Assembly: GCA_013180625.2 (NCBI GenBank)
Contig: SNVD02010278.1
Coordinates: 248,001-312,000, forward strand
Direction: 5' to 3'
Length of the DNA: 64,000 nucleotides
Origin: Boswellia sacra
Lineage: Eukaryota; Streptophyta; Magnoliopsida; Sapindales; Burseraceae
Part shown: positions 48,101 to 59,580 of the stretch, piece by piece
Numbering within the stretch: the stretch's first letter is position 1
Layout of the letters: every line of letters starts with the position of its first letter
Translations under genes and position numbers: made by a program
The notes under the pieces: generated by a model
The model's database searches: none
The model's input: the letters and a program-made list of their open reading frames with translations, nothing else
Told to the model about the DNA's origin: nothing

Positions 48101-48869
48101 AAAACCTTAACTAGGGAATAAATTAAATTATTATTTAATTTTTTATATTAATTCGTAAAGTATATGAAATTTAAAAATAAAGAACACGTAATTAATTTAT
48201 TTATGAAATAAGAAAAAAAATTAATTTTAGTCCATTAAAAAAATATAATCTAAACTATTAAATTTAGCAATATGTGCATCCTGCACGTTACGAAATGTCT
48301 TCTTATATTTTTAATTAATTTTGTAGCTCATTAAAGTTAAATTTTTTGAACATTAAAAATTTTAAGAACTTAAAATAGATGAAATTATTTAAATTTTAAA
48401 ATTATTTAAAACTATAGTTATTTCTAATATTTATTTAAATAAATATTAAGAAATTAAAGAAGTGTGATTATAATTTTATTTAAATAATACTATTTTATGA
48501 TTAATATAGTAAGATAAATATTTAGTTTAAATATTAGTAATTTAATATTGGCTTTCATTTTTTTTTAATATTACAAGAAAACGATGCCGTTTTGACTTAA
48601 TAAAATAAAAATTTATTAAAATAAATGAAAACAGTTTTTCCAGACCAATTTTTATTATACACTCACTTTCGGGATTGTTCTCTCGCCCCTGCCACCTCCA
48701 TAACTCCATTGACCCGACCCACATAATATAAGGTACATATGAAAAAAATAAAATATTTGAACTTATAAAATTTATAGGAGTGATAGTGATAAAGTTTAAT
48801 ACAGTGGGATATCCTGCATATTTACTAAAGTATATAAAGAAAAACACACTTATTCAGCCCAAAATCTCG

Positions 48870-49320
48870 CAAATTTGTTAATCCCAAAATCCCTAAGTCA
48901 GTCGCCTTGTCTGTTGTCTCCACCATCTTCACTGTCATCACTCATCAACTCTCGCCTTACTGGTCTCCACTCCACCATTGACAGTCTTCGGCCATCCTTA
49001 CTCGCAGCACCTCTCGTGGCCAACTCCCATCCGCAGCTCCGGCAGCCCAGCCCAGCCCAGCCCAGCCCAGCCTCCGCAGCTTCGGCCATCCTTACTCGCA
49101 GCACAGCACTTCTGTTTCACTCTCTCTGTTCGGGGACAAGCAGACAAACGGAGGAGCAGAGAGCCATTTATGTAGGATCACCGTCTATTTCGACTCGCTG
49201 CATAGCCATTTCCATCGCTTGCTTTGCTGCTCGAGAACTCCATTTTACTTGGCAATTGCTACTGTTGCAGGCGAGCTACTTCATAAGTGGATACAGGTAT
49301 TCGGACTTCTTCACTTATTA
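48870..49320 (+). other. GC-rich leader region inside the nested element
   Basis: Base composition changes sharply from AT-rich to C-rich. It contains a direct repeat ('ttcggccatccttactcgcagcac' at about 48988 and 49081) and a pure (CAGCC/CAGCCC) run at 49046-49072. An open frame of 148 codons starts at 48875, but its composition (Ser/Pro/Leu) follows the base bias and it matches no family known to me. It may be the 5' leader of the transcript encoding the downstream exons. 49320-51340 is AT-rich with nothing recognised. Confidence 0.4.
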
Positions 49321-51346
49321 ATAGAGATCTGCTTTGTTGCTTTAGATTTGGTTTGTACCTGGTATTGAGTTTCTAGTGATAAGAATTGGGCTTGTACTTG
49401 GTTGTGCAAGTGGTGAGATTTTTGCGTTTTGTAATGTTTTTTATTATGCTTGTACTTGGTTATGCAAGTGGTATTGCGTTTTAAAGTTGCAAATTCTGCT
49501 TGCGTTGCTTCAAGTTAATATTAAAGTCTGGTAGTAGGTGAGTTACTTTTATTTTGTTGAAGAGAATGAGAACTATCGGATTCCTATCTGGGATGTTCAA
49601 AGTCGTCACCAACTAGCATAAAAGGAAGATAAGTTGCTTGTAAGGAATTTTAAAGTGCAATATGTCTTTGAACTTTCTAGGATTAATAAGTGATTAAAAA
49701 GTAGTTTTTGCCTGTGGAGATTACGCTGTTTTTGCCAAAGATTGCTTTCGTGTACGACTAACAAGTGCTTAAAATGTGTTTTTGCCTGTAGAAGTGACGC
49801 GGTTTATAATTGCCAAAGAGTTTTTTGGGTATGAGTTAGTTTTGGGAGGCAAAGTATGCCCATTAGTAGTATTTAATTCATTATTTATTATTCAGGAAGT
49901 GCTTTCTCTGTTTAAGTGCTTCCCTTGATCAGTTTTCTGTGATTGAAGCAATAAAAAATTTCTGATGGCATGTGTTCAGTTATTGGGAAAAAAGAATATA
50001 ACAAGGATTCTATTCTCAAGATCTTTTAAGACTAATTAAATACGATCACTGATTAATTTAATTGCATGAACTGTCCATTGATCATAATTAATTTGTTTTC
50101 TTTACTGAGATGATAAATGTAATCATATCACCATTTTAACAAGCAAATCCAAATTATGATGTTTGTGTGTATATATGTATGATGCTATCTGATATATTTA
50201 TTAGTATTTTTATCATGATAAAATAATTTAAAAGAAATATTTCCTTTCAATAATATGCACATGCATACGTCATTGTAGTGCTCATTTTTAATTTTATGTA
50301 TATTTACATGCAAACTTACCATCAGTCATGTTTTTGGTTTCTATTAATTGGCTATGATATGGTTATTTTAAGTCACTATGGTTTTTATTAGTTGCTTAAT
50401 CTTTTAATCCTCTTTTGTAGTGTTGTATATGTAATAAAGCTTTAATTATCCAGTTTATTAGACTGACTTGGTACTTAAATTACCTCCTGAACATGGTTTT
50501 CTGCTTTCTTACATACAAGCAAGTGAATTTTAGAGTGAAGAGGAAAACATTGAATGATATTTGTATTAGCTCATAATTTCAATACATTCATAGCCACATA
50601 TATATGTCAAGGAAAAACAATGAAAGAGAAAATAAGATCCGACAACTTCCATGTGAACATCGTATTAAAAAATGAAAGCCATAATGCTTTGTGAGTTAAT
50701 GTTGGACTTATGATGAGTTGTCAGCTAAGGCAATTATCTCAACAAAGCAAAGCTAAGGATATGATCATGGTAGGCTCATGTTTTAAATAATTTATTATAT
50801 TTAATGTTTAACATTTAAAGCACAAAGCAAATATTTAATGATATGATTGTGGCCATGTTTAATGTATACTCTTATTTTACTTCACTTTTGATTATGGCAG
50901 GCTCATGTTTTGTGCTCTTATAGTTCACTTTGAGGCCTTGAATTTAGGTGAGTTCGAGCCTTTCAACAATTGCGAAAAGTTAGAAAACAAAGAGGCAGAA
51001 TTTTCAAAGGCAGAATTCTGAACAGATGAGGATTTCAAAAATTGTGAGATTTGTTGTACTCTGATTTAGATTCTCAAATTTCAAACTTATTTGATTCAGT
51101 TACTATTCTCACTATTAATTTAGTTATTATTGATTAATTGCTTTAAATACAATAAATAAGTTATTACACAAATGTATTAAGAATTTTTAGAAGATTGTAT
51201 CTTCATTAAAATAGGCTCTCACATGCATCTAATATTTATGAATATGCTAATAATATATGAATTTTGTTTGATTTGATTATTACACGTTTCAGAATATTTT
51301 TGTATCTGGAAACATGAAGATTTTTAGGGAATGTTGAATTATATAG

Positions 51347-51933
51347 GTCAACGGATGAAGCTGAATATCTTGATCAAGCAGTAGAAGTGCATCAAATTGA
51401 TATAGATAAGGTAATACTTTATAATTTTTTTAAATTAATTTATAAGTGTTTATAAACTTGTAATTACAAAGATATTTTACTTTTGTCAATATATTAAGTC
51501 CACAAGTTGTGTTATTGTCATATTTTATTGTGTTGTAGGTGGAAGTTGTTTTTTCGTGTGCCTCAGCTATTAAGGTAGTATATACATTAGACTTTACTAA
51601 TTTCTAATGACTTTTGTTTGGATGTTGTTTTGAGTTGGCTTAGTTTGGGGAGGATTGGAGGTCCTATATTGTTGTTCTATAAAAATGATTTGGTATTAGA
51701 AGTGTTTTTGATATGTTATGTACTTTTGGTAAAGGCCAATAAATAGATGAAATTCTGTCAAAATTTTTTTAGATTGTTACGACAATTTTTTTTTTTTGTA
51801 AATTTAACTTGGCATAAGATTTTGTTTAAAATAACTAATTTGTTAATATTTTTTTGTGTAGGCCTTGTTGGTGTTTACTGAAATCTTCAAGATGATGAAA
51901 GCATTAAAGAGGAGAAGACATTTTGATTCCTAA
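51347..51933 (+). CDS. Unidentified spliced gene, last three exons, inside the nested element
   Basis: Three short exons with GT-AG borders join in one frame: 51347-51410 (STDEAEYLDQAVEVHQIDID K), 51539-51574 (VEVVFSCASAIK), 51862-51933 (ALLVFTEIFKMMKALKRRR then HFDS and stop). Both internal introns are phase 0 and both donors follow AAG, which is unlikely by chance. The family is unknown to me. The product would end in a hydrophobic/basic helix. It could be an element-encoded accessory protein or a captured host fragment. Upstream exons are not resolved. Confidence 0.45.
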
Positions 51934-52254
51934 TGGTTGTTTCATTTGTGGTACTTTAAGCACTCAAATCATCTAGTATTTATTATTTTCTTATTGTTTA
52001 TGTAGGCTTCAATTCCAATGCTTGTTACTTATTGTATAGACACAAGTACTTGAACTTTACTATTGTAAATAAATTCATTTCAATTTAAATATGCAATTTG
52101 ATGTTATATATATATAGTTGTGATCTTGAATGTAATCATTTCTATTATGATGTATATAGCTATAAAATATAACAAGCATCACAAATTATCCAAAAATATA
52201 TAAAAATAAATATGCATTTATTTTTAAAATATATATTATACCTAATGCACGTTG

Positions 52255-52530
52255 CCAAAAAATTATCACCTTAGATATTGCAACGTGCATTGCGCGTTGC
52301 CATTAATGATATACAGCAACGTGCATTGTACGTTGCTATTTGAGATACAGCAACGTGCATTGCACGTTGCTAAAAGTTCGTAATTGTTGGGTATTTAACA
52401 ACGTGCAATGCACGTTGCCAAATCTTTTACTGCAACAAGCAAAAGGGCCTTCGGCAACGTGCAATGCGCGTTGCGGAAAGTCATAGACTTTTTGCAACAT
52501 GCAGAACAACAACATGCGCCTGCACGTTGC
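52255..52530. repeat. Right subterminal palindrome array
   Basis: Five or six palindromes built from caacgtgca and tgcacgttg half-sites (about 52280, 52317, 52350, 52400, 52454, 52515), the half-sites here nearly abutting (gcattgcac-type centres), unlike the 5-6-base gaps at the left end. Confidence 0.85.
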
Positions 52531-52556
52531 CGTAGGCCATTTTTCTACTAGTGGCT

Positions 52557-53624
52557 CTCATGTCCAGTTCATTCATAATCCATTTAAATAACACACCTAG
52601 TAGCCTAAAAAAAATGAGAATCGATGAAGACTCACAGTGGCAATCACAAATGGTAGACGCAGGCAAGAGAAGAGGCGAGTTAAAACAAAGGTGGGAGGAT
52701 GTTGGAGACTCGAAGACGATCCGCAACAGAGGATGGTAGAGGTGAGCTTCTATTAAAGCTCCAATGAGGAAGATGTGTTTGTTTCGTGATTTGGTATTGT
52801 TTTTCTTTTCAATTGGATTTAAGAATATATGATTGATTTTGAATTATTTTGAACTTTGAAAATGATATATGGTTGATATTAAATACAAAATGCATTAAAA
52901 AATGTGCAGCATAGAAAACAGAATTTAGATTCAAGAACGAACACAGCCAAAATTTTCATATTATGTAAATGGGGAGGGTTGTTGCATTTTAAGGGCTTGT
53001 CTCTCACTTCATACTAAACGATATTGTTTGAGCGTTATTTTTTAATTTAATTTTGTATACAAATTTTTAGAATAAATTATAATAATTTTTACATTAGCAC
53101 ATATGTTATATTATTTCAAAATAAAATTTAATTTGAGATTTTTAATTCCTTAATTTTTATCAAAAAATTTAAATAATGTTCCTTAATCTTTATCAAAAAA
53201 ATTTACATAATGTGATTTTCATCACTTTGAAATTATAAAATAATTTTACTTATTTCATACAATTTTCACGTTTAAAATATACTTTTCTATAATTTAATAT
53301 TTAATTTTTTTGTTTAAATATAGATAATAATATTATCTTTTATTTAAAGATTTTTAGAATTTTTTTAATTTTATATTTAAAAATAAAATTATATTATTTA
53401 ATTGATACTCTCATATTTTTAATTTATTTTTTTAAATCAAAATATGAAATTGTTGTAATTTTTCATAACACTTAAAATTTGAAGGAATTTTGCCTTTTTT
53501 TTACAATTTAACATGAATTTTTAATTTAGTAATATAAAAGTTACAATTTCTTTATCTTAATATTTAATATTTTGTTTTTAATTATAGGAAAATAAATTCT
53601 TAAGAAAAAAGGAATTTTTGCAAC
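52557..53624. other. Outer element interior, right of the nested insertion
   Basis: Purine-rich segment 52600-52800 then strongly AT-rich DNA. No gene recognised. It resumes the outer element's sequence before its right array. Confidence 0.4.
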
Positions 53625-53736
53625 ACTTTTTGCAACGTGCATTTAAGGCACGTTGCGAAATGTAGTTTTTTGCAACGTTCACCTAGCACACGTTATGAAA
53701 GCTGCGTTGCTGTAGGCCTTTTCTCTTCTAGAGGAG

Positions 53737-54627
53737 TTTTGCTATATTACATTATCTTTTCTATAAATATCTAGTATTGAATTGGCCTCTGCATTCAACA
53801 CTACTTCTATAAGCAAAATGGCCTTCTCAACCTTGAAGACAACAATCTCAGTTGCTTCCCTTGTCCTGTTTGTTGTATTACAATTTTCAATCAGAAGCTC
53901 TTCTCACATGGAAAGCTAGCCGTCAAAATTATAAAAATAACTATATCTTGCCTTCAGCACCCTTGATCGTGTTAATGGTACCAACGATCCTACCCAACTC
54001 AAAACCAAAACAACCCATGTACTTGGTACAAAATTTCTTGCAATCATGTCGGGAGCATCCACAGAACTAACCTGATTGGGGTAGGTTTAAAAGGTAAGCT
54101 TCATGAATTTTCATTCCCATCATTTTTCCATCTTGAATCTTGCCATAAATGATCTCTATGGTACCATGCCAGCTCAAATCGGTAACGTTTCCAAACTAAA
54201 ATACCTTGATTTGCAGTGAAAGCATTTTTCTAGGAAAATACCATCATAAATTGGTCTCCTAACATATCTTAAGATTCTCAAGATGAGAATATGTTAAATG
54301 GCTCAATTCCACAAGAATTAGGCTAGCTAAATTCTCTTCCTAAACTTGCTCTATACAAGAACCATTTCAACGATTGAATTCCTGTTGTATTAGGTAATTT
54401 GAGCAACTTGGCTTATTTGTGTCTTGATAATAATTTATTTTCTAGTTCTATTCCCTCAAGAGATTGGAAATATCTTAAATCTGGTTTAGCTTTACATGGA
54501 TATAAATAACTTAACTGGTCCAATGCCAGTTTTGGAAACCTAAGAAAGCTCACCATAGTTGTACGTGTTTGAGAACTCGCTTTATGGTTCCATGCCTTAG
54601 GAATTAGGAAATCTGACATATCTCACT
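53737..54627 (+). pseudogene. LRR receptor-like kinase copy 4, 5' part
   Basis: ATG at 53818 opens a signal peptide (MAFSTLKTTISVASLVLFVV) and soon meets a stop. Another frame reads EALLTWKASRQNYKNN, the LRR N-cap. Degenerate LRR sequence follows (PAQIGNVSKLKYLDLQ, LGNLSNLAYLCLDNN, PRELGNLTYLT-like), with many stops. The promoter region matches copies 1 and 3. Cut at 54627 by a copia LTR; nothing of this gene is recognisable beyond it. Confidence 0.75.
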
Positions 54628-55375
54628 TGTTGAGAAATTACACTACTCACGAAGCTATTCTATCTATGATCTTAACAAAATTATGATGAAACAACTAGCA
54701 AGAATATTAAACAACAAAATAGACAAGACAGGTTAACGCAGGATTTATAGTGATTCAGCTAATCAAGCCTACATCCACTTTGGAGATCTTAGTAGCAACT
54801 TTATTCAATCAACAATGAAGAATAATTATAAGAATACAAGCACAATTACAAGGATTTCAAATCTTACAGCCTTCACATGCATATACCCCAAGATAATCAC
54901 CTACCTATGATAAATGCTTCCAATGAAAAACAAACCATGAAGAACTTCCAAGGGCACCAGATCTCTCTTAGGATTAAAGATTCAAAATCGTAGATTTGCA
55001 AGATCACTATGACACGTTGCTAGTTCTTGCAATCTTCCAATGCATCTAAAATGTTTTCTTCCATCTTCTCTCTTTCACCACTTTCATAGTATTTTTCCGC
55101 TCATATGAACAAGACTTATATATAGGTCTTTGAGTTTCTTTCCTGGTCTAACAATGATTCCTAGATTAGTAGTATAATCAAAACTCTTCTTATTTTAGTT
55201 TCCTTATCAAACTATGAGTATCCAAAATTATCCTATTAGGAAACAAATTATAATGAAACTTAATTTCCTAGTTCGATACATATTTAATTTGTTTTAATCC
55301 TAACCTAGAAACAAATCCTAGATGGCCTAATATTCTAATAAGATAAATCCATAAATAACAATCTCTACCTTGGTT
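54628..55375 (-). mobile_element. 3' LTR (733 bp) and polypurine tract of a second copia element
   Basis: On the minus strand the LTR begins TGTTATTTATGG at 55360 and ends …TTTCTCAACA at 54628. It is preceded by the tract aaccaaggtagagat (55375-55361), a typical copia polypurine site. The LTR end matches the remnant at 58822-58846. Confidence 0.75.
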
Positions 55376-58300
55376 TTGTCTTAAAACCATGTTGATTCTT
55401 TTTTAGAAGGTTTACTGCAAGAAGACCAATCTACAATGTTGTGTAGGTGAGCAACTGCTCCATCAGCACCGCACAGTATTAAGTGCATTTGATTTGGATC
55501 AAGTCTAAGCAAAGCTTGAACTTTCTAACTATTCTACTAAAGCATTCCAACACCTTTTCTATACAACCTTTTATTGTACTTCATCTATTCCATTAGTTTT
55601 TGGACCACAATCTGATTTTTTGGCAAAGGACTTCACCTTAAAATCAAATTGCTTTCTCCAATTGTTAGTATCGGATGCTTTCTCATTCTCAATTAGAGAA
55701 TATAGACCATTTTTCAATTTCATCTTCATAGCAATCACAAGACCCTTAACAATTTTCAAGTAGCCATTCCCTATCTTAACTACATATCCTAGATCATCAA
55801 TCATAGCAAGAGAAATTAAGTTCCTTCTCAACTCAGAGACATACCTCACATTGCAAAGAACACAATCACAGCCATCGAACATATTGACATTGATTGAACC
55901 AACCTTAGTATGAATAGGGCTTTCATCCTGCTAGACCTTTTGTGACCACGACATTGTGTCAAAACCTCTTTCAAGATTCAAGGGAACACAAACGAGCCAT
56001 GGGCAACTCTAAGGAAATCGAGTCACCACCCAATTATTCTATTGGGAATGAATGGGGAAAATCTAATCCCTAGCTTCAGGACCTAAACTACCCTCATCCC
56101 TTTAAAGATGAGTTTGAAAAATAAAGTACGAGTCATTCGACCTGTCCGTATCAAAATCTAGCCTCCACTAGGGTATACAAAATAAGAATAGCTCATGTTG
56201 ACATACAATCCGCTTAAATGGTTCGTTTTATGCACACATTTTCATTTTATCTTCTTTAAGCAAATAAGGTGATTTCATTCATGGCAATTGTATATTCATA
56301 CGAAAAAAGAGGGAGGAGAATTGAATTATACTACCTTCAAACATAGGAGAAATAAAAGAGGATTACAACAGTTGTATTCAACAATAAAGTAATTTCTACT
56401 TCTAACACCTCGTATTTCTTATTCATGCATACAATTCATTGCATATTAATGCATATTACAAGTTTACTATAGACATTCAAGTCGAGACACAATAGATAAT
56501 GAATTGCTCATCATCATATATGAGTCTATTTAATGTTTGTAAAGTCTCTTACATGCATACTTATACGTTCAATTATTCATTCTAAGTAATGGTCCCTTAC
56601 CATCAATATGAGTCCACCATCACTTTATGGCATCATATAATTCTATTTCTAAACATGATATATTCATAGTATATTCATACATTTATAAATTAAACAAAGC
56701 CATAATCTAGAATCATGACACTTCTACCTAGATTTGATATTTCTATTATGGCATTCTAGCCTATTGCTCTTCTAGCGTAATTCATATTAATTCATAATAT
56801 CATGGCATACTCTAGTCTAAACATGGTATCATGTCATATTCTAGCCTAAACATGGTTATCATGGCATATTCTAGCCCAAGTCAAGCAACTAACATCAATC
56901 AAAGCTATTCTAGCTCACTTAAAGCATTCAAAGGGGTAACATGGTAATTCTTACCTATTCTTTGCTATTTCCTAGTATTCTTCAAAGCAATTATAAGTTC
57001 TCCTAACATGATTCTAATCATGTACTCCTCAATATGATTCTAAGCATTTGCAAAGAAAATTAAATTTCCCAACATGATCCTAATAAAGGGGAGATAGCTG
57101 ACTTACCTCGATACGTTTATCCATCTCGCAAAATAGACAAGCATTAGAATAATTCATAATAACCCTAGCATGCTCCTAAGCATCAAAATAAACCCTAATC
57201 ATGCTTAATTCTAAGCAAGAAAAATAAACAAGAAAATAAGAAGGAGAAGAGAGGACTGCTCTCAAAACGTACCCTTTCCAGATTTAGAGCAATAGAACAC
57301 CTAAAAAATCTTTAAACTGAAAAAAACTTCTTAAATTCTCGAGCGTGTTTTCGAGAGGGAGAAGAGAGGATTATATTCAATAATCACTGTGTCTTGAAAA
57401 GCGAGCTAAAATGGGTTTATATAGATGAGGGTTGGAGCTGAAAAAGGAAGCAAAGAAACAAAAAAGGAATGTTATAATAAAAAAATTCCAAAATTAGGGG
57501 ACCAACAGCCGCCCACCGTGAGCAAACCGCCGGGTGGCTGTTCTTCCTTCGGTCCTTCCTATTTTGGCACTTTCTAGTGTAGTCCTTTCTGACCTTCATC
57601 TGTTTTATCATGTATAACTTCTCTAGTTCAACTCCAATTCACGATTTGTAAATTTCTACGAAAACTAGACATCCGTAGCTTCGCAACGGTATATGACTTG
57701 TTATTAGATTCCTCCTGGATTAATTTTTGTGTATTTTTTAAGTCACATATCAGTTTTTAAGATTTTTCATCAATTTCTCTTCACCTTTCCTTTCTTGGCT
57801 TCGAAGGGCATTTTAGTCATTTTTTTTACTTAACATTCATCTTCATTTCATCATTGAACCTTAAAAATTTAATGTTTACACCTAGTTATCTTGCAACCCT
57901 TGTGGTTATCAAGGATAATAGTACCCTCTACCTTGTCTTTGAAGGACTGAAACCATCCTCTATGTAGACACATATGAATGAACTACTAGAATCGAGAATC
58001 CATTCCTTTTGGCCACAACAACACCTCACTAGATTCATACTCTCCAAAACCCACAACAACATCTCCATACTCAGACTTCCTGTTTCCTTGATGTTTCAAT
58101 CTTTCCGAACACTCCTTTCGAAAATGCCCCAAGTTCTTGCACTAATGACACATAAACTTTGATTTGTCAAGCTTCTTTAGTGACAATCGATTATTAACCG
58201 TATTGCCTTTGACTATTAGTGCTTCTTTGCTACTCCTGGTACTCAATATCTTTCCTTTAGCCTTTATCTCCATCTTTTTAGACCTAATCGTAGGTTCCAA

Positions 58301-58807
58301 TTCTTCCATAGTTAAAGAATCACGACCTTACCTAAAGGTATCTCTCAGTTGATTGTAAGCCAATGGTAAAGAATTTAGCAATATGACTGCTTGATTTTCT
58401 TCACCAATCTTTTCATCAATGTTTTCCAAATCAATGATTATTCTATTGAAATCATCAATGCTCTTTTCCCCTTGCATCTTGACCCTAAACAGCTTCGCCT
58501 TCAAATATTTTTGGTTTGTCAATGATTTTGTCATATACGGACTCTTTAATTTCAACCAAATCCTAGCTCTAGTCGTCTCTTTCGAAACCTGTCTCAACAC
58601 ATTGTCACTAAGATGTAAGACATTGGTACTGTATGCTATCTCTAACATCTCTTATTTTTGCTTTTCAGTCATTGGAGCCAGTAGTTTACTCTCACTACCC
58701 AAGGATAGCATATCTCTCATCCTTCTACACCAAACACTAAAGTCACCCTTTCCATTAAACTATTCCATCTCAAATTCGTCACAGACATATCAAATTTAAG
58801 AACAAAA
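55376..58807 (-). pseudogene. Ty1/copia gag-protease remnant with most of pol missing
   Basis: Minus strand, from the right: gag UBN2 domain (58648-58328: LSDNVLRQVSKETTRARIW, KSIDDFNRIIIDLENIDEK, QAVILLNSLPLAYNQL); zinc knuckle near 58150 (CxxC…GHFRKEC, a TAG inside); protease-to-integrase linker (FHMCLHRGWFQSFKDKVEG-like, about 57970); after a roughly 2-kb insertion, MFDGCDCVLCNVRYVSELRR (55882 onward). Integrase, RT and RNase H are absent; the sequence goes almost directly to the polypurine tract. Confidence 0.8.
55925..57885. mobile_element. Unclassified insertion within the copia element
   Basis: Copia coding sequence stops near 57885 and resumes near 55925, so about 2 kb was inserted. 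Candidate termini are TGTGACCACG and …ATGTTTACA, as in an LTR; no clear target duplication. No protein-coding similarity. Short repeats: 'atggcatattctagcc' appears several times in 56750-56880. It may be a solo LTR or a terminal-repeat miniature element. Confidence 0.4.
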
Positions 58808-58850
58808 GCTTTGATTCCAGTTGTTGAGAAATTGCACTACTCACGAAAGT
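58808..58850 (-). mobile_element. Primer site and truncated 5' LTR of the second copia element
   Basis: Minus strand TGGAATCAAAGC at 58808-58819 is a diverged tRNA-Met primer site. The LTR end (tgttgagaaattgcactact) follows at 58822 but similarity to the 3' LTR is lost after about 25 bp, so the rest has been deleted or displaced. Confidence 0.65.
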
Positions 58851-59580
58851 GTCCAAGTTCCTACATAATCTCACCTTTTTTCACTTGTGAATTCATTCTT
58901 TAACAAGAAAAATATAAATAAATTACTAATCACCACTTTGAAGCATTTCATATAAAACAATCAAGCACATTTTTTTTTTCATTTTCAAAATAACAAATGA
59001 ATAAAATCTTACTTATTTCTCAAGTATTATCCCAAATAATGTGTATTTTTATTTTCGAACCATTATTCCCACAAATATAAATAACACTTAAGAAGAAATC
59101 ACTTAAAATGGGAAGTTGTTGTAAAGTATTAATGGTTTAAAACATCATTACATCACAAAGATCTTATTCATTTAAAACTCCTTAGGTGAAAAAGATTTTA
59201 ATTGTTTTAAATACCTTGTCTGTTCCTTGAATTATAGTGGTTTTATTGACCGCTTTCATATGCAGCAAAACTATTAACAAAAATATAATAATTAATAAAA
59301 ATATAGACATTATCTTTCTTTAGATTCATAAAAACATATAAATTAAATATTTTAAATTAATATTAATTAATAATACATACTCCAAAGATTTTAAAGGATT
59401 AAAATACACTTCTTACTTTCTATAACAAACTATTAGTCATAAACTAAAATAAAAAAATTGATTTTAAATAAAATATAAATATAAAATATAAAATATAAAA
59501 TAATGAGTATTTTAAAATGAATATAAAATGAACCATAAATGAGGCTGTATAAACTATTCTGCTAGTACATATATGATGGG
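58851..59580. other. AT-rich DNA, nothing recognised
   Basis: No gene or repeat unit identified other than short 'ataaaatat' runs near 59470-59500. Confidence 0.4.

Larger units (their letters stand above)
47918..52553. mobile_element. Nested CACTA-type element (4.6 kb) with GCAACGTGCA palindromes
   Basis: Left end CACTAGAAGAAAAAAGACC; right end, read inward, CACTAGTAGAAAAATGGCC: about 28-bp terminal inverted repeats with few mismatches. Target duplication GCT (47915-47917 and 52554-52556). Palindrome arrays lie inside both ends. Between them are a GC-rich leader (48870-49320) and a three-exon reading frame (51347-51933). No transposase recognised. Confidence 0.85.
45320..53733. mobile_element. 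CACTA-type element of the GCAACGTGCA family, containing a nested relative
   Basis: Left end CACTAATAGACAAAGGGCC; right end, read inward, CTCTAGAAGAGAAAAGGCC. Target duplication GAG (45317-45319 and 53734-53736); flanks join the receptor-kinase copy 4 promoter. Subterminal 'tgcacgttgc' motifs occur at both ends (45345-45400, 53625-53715). The interior 45600-47800 has no recognised gene; 47860-47300 on the minus strand is pyrimidine-rich like a gene leader with a short open frame. A (TA)n microsatellite is at 45415-45440. The nested element occupies 47918-52553. Confidence 0.8.

Noticed and set aside
48875..49321. 148-codon open frame as a new protein gene
   Set aside because: Composition follows the C-rich DNA, it includes the CAGCC run, and no domain or splice support exists; kept only as a leader region.
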